A stretch of DNA of 34,287 nt, from assembly GCA_947631945.1 (NCBI GenBank), contig CANRNI010000031.1:1-34287 (forward strand). The letters are read 5' to 3'. The stretch's first letter is position 1, and every line of letters begins with the position of its first letter. The position numbers and the translations under genes are program-made. Shown piece by piece: positions 1 to 7,700 of the stretch. This stretch comes from an uncultured Clostridia bacterium. GTDB lineage: Bacteria > Bacillota > Clostridia > Oscillospirales > Acutalibacteraceae. The notes beneath the pieces are model-generated. The model had not been told where the DNA came from, did not search any database, and saw only the letters and a program-made list of their open reading frames with translations.

Positions 1-27
1 CTCCTAAAACCGGTTGCATTCATCAGT

Positions 28-153
28 TTATTTCAGATTTAGGGGGAATTTTGACTGCACATTTCTTGACAATTCCATTGGTCCCGATCGGTTCTTTCCC
101 GCATTCGTCTGTTTTTCATTTCTTCCGCAGTTCGGACATTTCCTTCCTGCCAT
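28..153 (-). pseudogene. Possible remnant of a small zinc-ribbon protein gene
   Basis: A 41-codon minus-strand frame begins with MAGRKCPNCG, which resembles the start of small zinc-ribbon proteins of Clostridia. The rest of the frame has no second CxxC pair and loses any family resemblance, and no good ribosome binding site precedes it. It may be the decayed start of a host gene flanking the prophage, or chance. The longer plus-strand frame over the same bases overlaps a promoter and a tRNA relic and is not credible. Confidence 0.2.
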
Positions 154-226
154 TTCTTTTGCTTTTTCTCATACCCTTATTTTATCATATACTGCGTTAT
201 TTGTCCACACTTTTTATATATTTTGC

Positions 227-255
227 TTGACAAATAGACAAAATAATGATATTAT
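227..255 (+). promoter_or_regulatory. Sigma-70/SigA-type promoter toward tRNA-Leu
   Basis: A perfect -35 TTGACA (227-232) is followed after 17 bp by TATTAT (250-255), one mismatch from consensus. It faces right, toward the tRNA relic and the intact tRNA-Leu about 270 bp downstream, so it is the likely tRNA promoter. Between it and the tRNA (256-524) I see no gene, only the relic at 299-342 and a small hairpin near 481-500. Confidence 0.6.
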
Positions 256-298
256 TATTGTACTTTGTTCTGTTTTTTGTGCGAAGCGAATAGATTAT

Positions 299-342
299 AC
301 GGCTATAGCAAAATTGGCAGACACGCAAGATTTAGGTTTTAT
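299..342 (+). pseudogene. Relic of the 5' half of a tRNA-Leu
   Basis: These 44 bases align without gaps to the first 44 bases of the intact tRNA-Leu at 525, with 34 matches by hand count. The D-loop block AATTGGCAGAC and the anticodon-loop region are best kept; the loop would read TAG. The D-stem no longer pairs well, and no T-arm or matching 3' acceptor follows. It is most likely a decayed tandem tRNA-Leu copy. Confidence 0.5.
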
Positions 343-524
343 CACAATTTTCAATACGTTTTAAAATGACCGAAAACATTCGCGAACGTTGGCACTCACA
401 TAACCCAAATGGGGTGCGATTGACACGAAAGATTAGGTACCGAGACTTTCGATAAGATAACTGAGGCTTAGGTTATAACAACGGAGTTTTACATTTCCGT
501 CAGAAAAACAAAGGTAACACCTAT

Positions 525-611
525 GCGGGTATGGCGGAATTGGCAGACGCGCTAGATTCAGGTTCTAGTGAGGGTTTCCTCATACAGGTTCAAGTCCTGC
601 TACCCGCACCA
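525..611 (+). tRNA. tRNA-Leu (anticodon CAG), CCA encoded
   Basis: Acceptor strands GCGGGTA (525-531) and TACCCGC (601-607) pair perfectly, followed by discriminator A and an encoded CCA. The D-loop has the GG of AATTGGCAGAC. The anticodon stem CTAGA/TCTAG encloses loop TTCAGGT, giving anticodon CAG (reads CUG). A long variable arm (GAGGGTTTCCTC) and a normal T-arm with GGTTCAAGTCC mark it as class II, as expected for leucine. It sits about 315 bp beyond the end of the serine recombinase operon, so it is probably the host gene flanking this prophage end. Whether it is the actual attachment site cannot be judged without the other end. Confidence 0.97.
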
Positions 612-632
612 TAAAAGTCAACATTCGTTGAT

Positions 633-673
633 ACAAAGAAGTCATCTCATTATGGGGTGGCTTCTTTGTTTTA
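633..673 (+). terminator. Rho-independent terminator after tRNA-Leu
   Basis: A 12-bp stem (633-644 with 658-669, one G-T pair) encloses a 13-base loop and is followed by a short T-run. It lies 21 bp past the tRNA CCA and should end the tRNA transcript. Confidence 0.75.
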
Positions 674-801
674 GATGCCCGAAATCCCTTTGTTTATGGG
701 CATTTCGAGCGTTTTTCTTTGTTTTCATCAGTAGCTACAAGTGTGCGTTTTATCACTCACTTTTGTGATTTGAAATTGTCTATTATCAAACATATAAGAT
801 T

Positions 802-851
802 TGAAACCCTCTGAGCCGATTTGAGGGTTTCATTTCAATTCGAGGGTTTCA
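802..851. terminator. Inverted repeat with tandem right arm, probable bidirectional terminator
   Basis: TGAAACCCTC (802-811) pairs perfectly with GAGGGTTTCA at 823-832, and a second copy of the right arm lies at 842-851, so two alternative hairpins are possible. It is in the gap between tRNA-Leu and the recombinase operon (612-926), which holds only terminator-like structures and no gene. Confidence 0.45.
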
Positions 852-867
852 AAACATAAATCGCCGC

Positions 868-903
868 AAAACAAAGCAAACCGCAGAGCTTGTACCCCTG
901 CGG
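868..903 (-). terminator. Terminator of the recombinase operon
   Basis: On the minus strand CCGCAG and CTGCGG (898-903 with 881-886) form a GC-rich hairpin followed by a T-rich tract (868-880), 24 bp after the last recombinase stop. Confidence 0.5.
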
Positions 904-926
904 TAATATATTGTTTTAATTTCCGT

Positions 927-2507
927 TTACGCTTTGATCTCTGTTCCGTTTTTAAATGTAAATCGTATATCCTCAGATGAGCATACCGTGATATGATCCA
1001 TAAGTGTGAACCACAGTTTTTCATTAAAATCAGTGATTAGTTTATCCTGATTTTGAAGCTCTCGAATAAACATCTCCGCCTGCAAATGGCTTGCTTCCCT
1101 CTTATCGATAAGCGTGTTTATCTCATGAAATCTGGTTTTTGCCTTTTCAAAACGGCTGACCAAAGATTCGTACTGTTTTTTGTAAACATCTTGATTTACA
1201 GCCGTATGTGCGTTTTCGTCCACACATTTTTGAATCAGTTCCGCTGTTATCGCCATTTCGGAGCGCAGTTCTTCGATTTCTGCCTCAAAACAGGAAGTAT
1301 CAAAAAGCAGTTCCTTTCCAGCTTCAAAATCAGCAATTATCTTATCGCGACATTGGATGATTTGATTTAACACTTTTACAAACATGGCTTTGATTTCTTC
1401 CTCTTCGAGCTTTGGTGTACTGCACTTTTTACCTTGGAACTTATGATTGCATTGATAAATGACTTTGCGGTATTTGTCGTTTGAATGCCACACCTTTGCC
1501 CCGTAGGCAGAGCCACAATCTCCGCAAATAATTCTGCTTCCGAAAAGTCCGACTCCGCTGTGACGGGTCGGTGATTCTTTCCTTCGCTTGATTTCCTGCT
1601 GAACCATATCGAATACTTCATGGGAAATAATCGCAGGATGACTGTTCTCCACATAATACTGAGGCACTTCTCCCTCGTTTATTTTTTGTTTTTTTGTGAG
1701 AAAATCCACCGTATATTTTTTCTGAAGCAAAGCATCGCCTGTATATTTTTCGTTTGTCAGAATGCTGTATACCGTACCTGACTGCCAGCGTTCTTTTCCT
1801 GCCGGAGATGAAATACCGTGCGACATCAGGTGCTTCGCAATTCCGCCCGGTGTTTTGCCCTCCAAGAATAAACGGTAAATAAGCTTTACGGTTTCGGCTT
1901 GCTCCTCATTTATGATGGGCGGGTCGTTTTTCTTTTCTCCCTTGTCATAACCGAGGAACTGCTTGTAAGGCATACTGACTTTTCCGTCTGCGAACCTCTT
2001 TCTTTGTCCCCATGTAACATTTTCTGAAATGGAACGGCTTTCTTCCTGGGCAAGAGAGGACATAATTGTAATGAGCAGCTCACCCTTACTGTCAAGAGTA
2101 TAGATATTTTCCTTCTCAAAGTAGACCTCGATGCCTTTTTCCTTGAGTTTACGCACAGTGGTCAGCGTGTCAACCGTATTTCTCGCAAAACGGCTTACTG
2201 ACTTTGTAATGATCATATCGATTTTGCCTGCCAACGCATCAGTAATCATACGGTTGAAACCGTCTCTGTGCCTAGTTGAGGTTGCGGATATGCCCTCATC
2301 TGTGTAGACTGAAACAAACTCCCATTCAGGATTATCTTTAATGTATTTGGTGTAGTAATCAACCTGTGCCTCATAACTTGTAACCTGTTCTTCAAGGTCT
2401 GTCGAAACACGGGCATATCCCGCAACACGCTTTTTCACAGTCGAATCGAATGGCGTTGCCGTAAATTTATGTACGCTTGCGGGGATAACCGTTACTGTTT
2501 TTGCCAT
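927..2507 (-). CDS. Large serine recombinase (integrase family), second of a tandem pair
   Basis: A site-specific recombinase of the large serine integrase family, 526 residues. The N-terminal resolvase domain (about 25-170) carries the nucleophile in GYARVST (Ser35) and the arginine motif SVSRFARN. A Recombinase DNA-binding domain follows (about 185-300), then a zinc ribbon with CGDCG and later cysteines (about 330-365), and a coiled coil (about 400-470), the usual order in integrases of Firmicute phages and conjugative elements. The ATG overlaps the stop of the upstream recombinase (TAATG), with GGAGG 8 bp before it, so the two are translationally coupled. It probably catalyses integration or excision. 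The pair may act as a heteromer, which is inference. Confidence 0.92.
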   Translation of the reverse strand: MAKTVTVIPASVHKFTATPFDSTVKKRVAGYARVSTDLEEQVTSYEAQVDYYTKYIKDNPEWEFVSVYTDEGISATSTRHRDGFNRMITDALAGKIDMIITKSVSRFARNTVDTLTTVRKLKEKGIEVYFEKENIYTLDSKGELLITIMSSLAQEESRSISENVTWGQRKRFADGKVSMPYKQFLGYDKGEKKNDPPIINEEQAETVKLIYRLFLEGKTPGGIAKHLMSHGISSPAGKERWQSGTVYSILTNEKYTGDALLQKKYTVDFLTKKQKINEGEVPQYYVENSHPAIISHEVFDMVQQEIKRRKESPTRHSGVGLFGSRIICGDCGSAYGAKVWHSNDKYRKVIYQCNHKFQGKKCSTPKLEEEEIKAMFVKVLNQIIQCRDKIIADFEAGKELLFDTSCFEAEIEELRSEMAITAELIQKCVDENAHTAVNQDVYKKQYESLVSRFEKAKTRFHEINTLIDKREASHLQAEMFIRELQNQDKLITDFNEKLWFTLMDHITVCSSEDIRFTFKNGTEIKA

Positions 2508-3808
2508 TATGCGTTCCTCCTGTGCAATGTTTTTTGCCTTGCAGCTTCACGCTTTTCTTCTGTCCAGCTTTCGGAACGAGAACGATCCTGCCACACTGCA
2601 TCGACTACATTTCCGTCAAAGAAATGAAAATGCAGCATATTATTTGCTCCCACCGATATATGCTCGATTTTTCTATGAAATTCTGCTTCGTTAAATATTT
2701 TTATTCCCAACACATTAGTCGTGGTATGAAGAAGTATCTCTTCCGGGATTTGCTTTGATGTTGGGCAGTATTTCTTGCCTTTGCTATTAAATGTACTGCA
2801 TATCCATACGACTCTGTGAGCAGTTACCTTACGGCGATAATGTTTCCCACAGTCCTCGCATATGAGCTTTCCCGTAAATGGATATGTTTTTGGCTTTTTA
2901 TCGGAATGTCGAAATTTTGAAGCTCGTTTTTTCATTTCTTCCTGGACACATTGAAAAGTTGCCGAATCAATAATGGCTTCGTGCGTATCTGTAGCATGAT
3001 ATATCGGAAGTTCACCGTTATTTACCAAAGTTTTCTTTGTAATGTGGTTCTCGCGGAAGGTTTTCTGAAGCAGCAGGTTGCCGGTATAAGCGTAGTTTTT
3101 CAGTATCTTCATAATACTGCTGTGCGTCCACTCATATCCGAGTCTTGTTTTAATGTTCTCCTCATTGAGTTTTCTTGCAATGGTGTCATATCCAAAGCCA
3201 TCAAGATAATATCGGAAAATCTTTTGAACTATTACAGCCTCATCCGGCATTATAACATACTGTCCGTTTTCCATACGATAACCAAGTATAACTCCGTTCC
3301 AGGGTTTACCCTCCGAAAAGTTTTTCTTAATACGCCATTTTTGATTTTCACTGGCAGACAGGCTTTCTTCCTGAGCGAAAGAAGCGAGGATAGTAAGCAT
3401 AAGCTCGCCGTCCCCACTCATAGAATGAATGTTTTCTCGCTGAAAGTATACATCCACACCGTACTTTTTTAACTCACGCATGGATTCAAGCAACGTTACG
3501 GTGTTTCGTGCAAAGCGAGAGATCGATTTGGTAATCACAAGATCTATCTCCCCGTTTCGGCAAGCGGATAGCAATTTTTGAAAGTTTTCTCTGGAATCCT
3601 TTGTGCCGGTCATGGCTTCATCCGAATATACGCCGGCGTATTCCCAATCGGGATTTTTTTGAATCATATCGCTGTAGTAGCTGACCTGTGCGGAAAGCGA
3701 CATCAGCATAGCGTCCTTGCCTGATGAAACACGAGCGTAGGCAGCTACGCGCTTTTTACGCTTAAGCTGCGGTATATCAGTATTGATTTTACTGATTTTC
3801 TTCGTCAT
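2507..3808 (-). CDS. Large serine recombinase, first of a tandem pair
   Basis: A 433-residue serine recombinase with nucleophile Ser28 in YARVSSG, the SISRFARN motif, a Recombinase domain with the typical GY(R)...I(A)RKLNE pattern, and a zinc ribbon (CEDCG ... CS ... C). It is shorter than its partner and lacks the long coiled coil after the zinc ribbon, which in large serine integrases governs synapsis direction. It could therefore depend on the partner for part of the reaction (inference). AAAGGAG lies 9 bp before the ATG. It is 48 bp downstream of the SHOCT-like gene in one operon. Confidence 0.9.
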   Translation of the reverse strand: MTKKISKINTDIPQLKRKKRVAAYARVSSGKDAMLMSLSAQVSYYSDMIQKNPDWEYAGVYSDEAMTGTKDSRENFQKLLSACRNGEIDLVITKSISRFARNTVTLLESMRELKKYGVDVYFQRENIHSMSGDGELMLTILASFAQEESLSASENQKWRIKKNFSEGKPWNGVILGYRMENGQYVIMPDEAVIVQKIFRYYLDGFGYDTIARKLNEENIKTRLGYEWTHSSIMKILKNYAYTGNLLLQKTFRENHITKKTLVNNGELPIYHATDTHEAIIDSATFQCVQEEMKKRASKFRHSDKKPKTYPFTGKLICEDCGKHYRRKVTAHRVVWICSTFNSKGKKYCPTSKQIPEEILLHTTTNVLGIKIFNEAEFHRKIEHISVGANNMLHFHFFDGNVVDAVWQDRSRSESWTEEKREAARQKTLHRRNA

Positions 3809-3856
3809 AATACAAGTCTCCTTTATTAAAATTCCGAAGGTTCTCTTTTCGGTGTG

Positions 3857-4057
3857 TTACATATTACCGTCACTTTCCTTTATTATCAAGTGATTTTGCG
3901 CATATAACATACCCAATAATGGCTTGTATTTTTCTCTCATATTTGTATCAATTATGCCGTACTCTTCATCGGATATTATGTTTTTGTCAAGGAGCGAACC
4001 AAATAGCAACATGGTTATTTCGTAGATGAGTTCACAGTCAAATTGTTTCTGTGTCAT
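3857..4057 (-). CDS. Small SHOCT-like protein of the recombinase operon
   Basis: A 66-residue acidic protein. Its pattern of L-(D)-K-x-I-I-S-D-E-E-Y near the middle resembles the SHOCT short helical module that often occurs at oligomer ends. I recognise it as a type of small protein repeatedly found beside tandem serine recombinases in Clostridia; its role is unknown to me. It overlaps the stop of the upstream gene by ATGA, so it is translationally coupled, with AAGG close before the start. A part in regulating or assembling the recombinases is plausible but unproven. Confidence 0.7.
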   Translation of the reverse strand: MTQKQFDCELIYEITMLLFGSLLDKNIISDEEYGIIDTNMREKYKPLLGMLYAQNHLIIKESDGNM

Positions 4058-4479
4058 ACCTTGTCACCGTCCTTGTAAAAACGGTTTTTGATATAACATT
4101 CATGAGAGCAATATTTTCTGTTTGAATGACCGTAGTTTGTAAATTCTTTTCCGCAGCCCTGACAGGTAAAATGATAAATCGCCTTTTGATTTACTGCGTC
4201 CGGGTGCTTTGCCCACCATTTCACCCGACATTCTTTACAGCAAAATATTCGCTTCTTTGTTTTTTCAGGCTGAACGATTGGCTTTCCGCACTCTTTACAA
4301 AATTGACCGTAATTTGGAAGTATCAAACGGTGCTGTTGCTGACGGATACCTGCCAATCCATTTCTGTTGCAATATGTTTTTATAGTGTTCTTGGGAATTT
4401 CCAATACTTCAGCGATAGCTGCATATCCGTATCCTTTTTCACGCATAGCCGTAATTCGGATTTTTTGTTCATTTGTCAT
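4054..4479 (-). CDS. HTH plus zinc-finger DNA-binding protein, first gene of recombinase operon
   Basis: A 141-residue protein. Residues about 3-38 look like a sigma-factor-region-4-like or resolvase-like helix-turn-helix (AIAEVLEIPKNTIKTYCNRNG). Two cysteine clusters follow: CKECGKP...CCKECR (about 61-83) and CQGCGKEF...CSHECY (about 106-130), each likely binding zinc. It is probably a DNA-binding regulator or recombination directionality protein of the module; no enzymatic motif is visible. GAGGTG lies 5 bp before the ATG, inside the right arm of a perfect 10-bp inverted repeat, which suggests translational control. Confidence 0.72.
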   Translation of the reverse strand: MTNEQKIRITAMREKGYGYAAIAEVLEIPKNTIKTYCNRNGLAGIRQQQHRLILPNYGQFCKECGKPIVQPEKTKKRIFCCKECRVKWWAKHPDAVNQKAIYHFTCQGCGKEFTNYGHSNRKYCSHECYIKNRFYKDGDKV

Positions 4480-4480
4480 G

Positions 4481-4534
4481 AAAACACCTCTTTCGCAATA
4501 CCCAGAAAAAACGATACTTTTGGGGAGGTGTTTT
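4481..4534 (-). promoter_or_regulatory. Inverted repeat that could sequester the ribosome binding site
   Basis: AAAACACCTC (4481-4490) and GAGGTGTTTT (4525-4534) are perfect inverted repeats 34 bp apart. In the minus-strand transcript the GAGGTG of the downstream arm is the Shine-Dalgarno of the HTH/zinc-finger gene, so folding would mask it. No strong promoter is visible in the loop. Confidence 0.5.
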
Positions 4535-4542
4535 GTAAAAAA

Positions 4543-4722
4543 ATTAAGGAAACGCTGATTTAATCACGGCTGACGCCTTGATGCACATCTTGTCCGCTAA
4601 AATCCCGCTATATCACACAAATTTTCTTGAAAGGTGACAGTTTGCCTGCAAAATTTATGTGAAATCTGACGAAATTTATATCTGAACAATCTATGCATCA
4701 GATTAAATCGTGTTTCCTTAAT
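4543..4722. mobile_element. MITE-like element with about 22-bp terminal inverted repeats
   Basis: The left end ATTAAGGAAAC...GATTTAATC (4543-4565) and right end GATTAAATC...GTTTCCTTAAT (4701-4722) are near-perfect inverted copies differing by one substitution/indel region. The 135 bp between them have no reading frame of substance. Size and architecture fit a non-autonomous miniature inverted-repeat element. It sits in the gap between the surface-protein gene and the recombinase operon. Target duplications cannot be assigned because the flanks are A/T runs. Confidence 0.65.
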
Positions 4723-4730
4723 TATGCAAA

Positions 4731-4768
4731 AGGGAAAACGGCAGATTGTCGAAAAGACAATCTGCCGT
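4731..4768 (-). terminator. Terminator of the surface-protein gene
   Basis: ACGGCAGATTGTC and its exact complement (4738-4750 and 4756-4768) form a 13-bp stem with a 5-base loop. On the minus strand it is followed by TTTTCCCTTTT. It lies 20 bp after the stop of the 1532-residue gene. Confidence 0.85.
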
Positions 4769-4787
4769 AGAAGTTAAATATTAACTT

Positions 4788-7700
4788 TTAATAGTGCTGA
4801 TAACCACAGGAACAGTATTTGTTGATTCCGAATAACTTCCAGAAGAAGCGTACAATCTTATAGATGAACTGAACAAAGCTGTTCTTGTTGTGGCAAATGT
4901 GCGTACAATTCGCCGACGGATCGATCGTTTTAAGCTCCGCGCCGCAGCTGTCGCATATGCCGTCGTTGTCTTTATCGGTGTGAGCCAGTTTCGGTATCGT
5001 TTCGGTAACCACATTCTTACATTCCGTGCAGGTTTTGGTTCTTGTGCCCTCGGATTTGCAGGTTGCTTCTTTTGTGGTCACCCAATTGCCGTAATTATGA
5101 TCCTTCATCGGGATTTCATCGGTCATAACCGCACCGCAGATCAGACAGATACCTGTTTTCTCGCCTACCGAAGTGCAAGTAGCATCCGTTGAGATCTCCC
5201 ACTCTTCACATACACAGTTTCCGCAAGTGATCGGGACGAAATTATACCCATTGGCTTCCGCATAGTCTTTTGCGCATGAATTTGCATATGCCTTGATCGT
5301 TAAACCATAACAATTGTAGAAAGCATTGCTTCCGATCACCTTAACGCTGCTTGGAACAATAATTTCTTCTATCGTACAATCGAACAGCAAATATGAAGGG
5401 ATCTTTTCAACTTTATCACCGATGACAAGATTTTTAATGTTTTCACCAAATGCTCTATATGAGCGTATTAAAAGACCAAGAAAAGATGAATATATCTCAC
5501 ACTCAACTGCGTTATAGTTGACGGTTGTTAAATCATAGCAATAGAATGCGCTCGATCCGATGTATGTAACACCTTCCGGTATGGTTAATTCTGTTAAACC
5601 GGAATCGTAAAAAGCATTTGCATTTACGGTCTCGACATTGCTTAAATCAACCCTTTTCAGGTTTTGACAATATCTAAACGCGGAATTCTCAATGGTATTA
5701 ACGCTTTCGGGAATCACATAGTCGGAATCTTCCCTAGCTGATGGATATTTTATCAAAGAGGTCTTTGCGAAGTCAAACAAAACTCCATCCTTGCTGCAAT
5801 AAGCCGCATTATCCGCGTCAACCGTAATATTTTTCAAGTTGGATGTATTGGAAAAAGCAGAGGTTGATATATAGTTTATTCCGGCATGAACAGAAACATT
5901 TTCTATGCTGCAACCTGAAAAAGCACTTGAATTAATGCGTGTAACCGGATACCCACCTATTGTATTAGGAATTGAAATATCTGCATCACTTCCGATATAG
6001 CCAATGATAGCTACTTCTGAATCGTTAAGCAATGTGCTATCAAACTCGGAATATTCTGCTCCTTCAAAGGCCACAACATATATTTCACACTCACGAGAAT
6101 ATCCACGTAAGTTTGTAGCTGTTATTGTTGCGATTCCTATTTTATTTGCAGTTATATTACCATAATTGTCAACGCTTACGATATTTGAGTTGCTTGATTC
6201 CCACTTAAAACATTCGTGGTAATCATGATTCACAACGGTTTGAAGAGTCTCGGTATTCTTCTTAACCATTGTTTCTTCGGAATTTGCAAATGAAAACGTA
6301 TCCGAAATTCCAACTATCATCTCATTATTTGAGTAGTTAACATCGTATATAATATGACGTTCATCAACTACTATATTAAAATTATCATATGTTGTCAATA
6401 CATCTACAGGGACAGTGATATCAATTTTATCATAGGCTCTAAGATTTACTTCCCAAGAATAAAGTATTTCTGACTTGTTCTGAATTTTAATGTTTGTTCT
6501 AATTGCTGCGCCCTCGGCAAGGTTTTTAATTGTAAAAATTAAATCATCATCGGCTAAGCCCACATTAGATATCTCAAGGTCTGGCTGTCCATAAAGAACA
6601 ATATAGTCGTAGTCAATATCATTTGTTTTAACCTTTAAAGGATCTAAATTATTTTCCACCTCTATACCATCATATACATTATCGCCATCTGTATCAGGTT
6701 CTACTGGATTTGTTCCCAATTGGTATTCCTGCAAATTTGTAAGACCATCTTCATCTAAATCCACATTAGCTATGGTAGCACTATCTTCAAGCATATAATA
6801 TTCGTCAAACCATATATCGGGTATTCCATCGTTGTTTGAGTCATTCAACTTATAAACATATGACGGCAGATTCTTATACCATTTGTAATTCCCATTTTCA
6901 TATTTAACCATCAATGCAAAATTGTATGTTCCAGGAATGTCAACATATGCTGAAATATTGTTATCAAAAGAAATCGATACATTAGCACTATCATTTGTGA
7001 TTGCTTCTTCTATAGATTCAGTGCTGTAATAGAGTATATATGAGTCAACAGATTTGGAACTTTCATCAAATGATATATCAATAATGCCAGTGGTTTTGTT
7101 ATTGCTTATTTTAAAATTGCTTACGGTCAAAATTTCCTCTTCTGTAGGCAAAGTCCCCATAAGTATATATTTTCCGGACTCACTGACAGTACAAGAATAG
7201 TATTGTCCACCTTTATCAGCTTCTGATGTTTCACATTCGACCGTAGTATCTAACTCTACAAAAGTTCCATCCTCAATCTTATACCATTTTGCCGAAGCAT
7301 AATTATCAAAAGAATTAATTGAGCGCTTTAATTTATATGATGAAATGCCTTCTAAAAAGCTTACGGAAACCAAATTATCAATGGACTCTAAATTATCAAA
7401 CGATACATCAACTTTTGTATTCGCAGTAAAAACACCGTCGTTGTAAGACATGTTATAAATCTTTTTTTCCTTTACACTGCCAGTTTCACTAACTAATATC
7501 AATTGAAATACCGAATTAACATCACGAATCGAAATTTCATTATTTGCAATTTTCAATTCTTCGAAAACAGTTCCATCAAATACATATGCATTTGTTATTG
7601 CTGTATCATTAATCTTAATTTTTACAGATGAATCAGTGTCGCTATCGATTATATTTAAGTCATCTATGTTACTATTAATCAACGGAACATCTTCCAACTG

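Noticed and set aside
14-364. 116-codon plus-strand frame at the window start
   Set aside because: It covers a consensus promoter and the tRNA relic and is rich in Phe/Cys like random AT-rich translation.
345-524. T-box or other riboswitch between the tRNA relic and tRNA-Leu
   Set aside because: The conserved T-box antiterminator sequence is absent, and the following gene is a tRNA rather than an amino acid gene.
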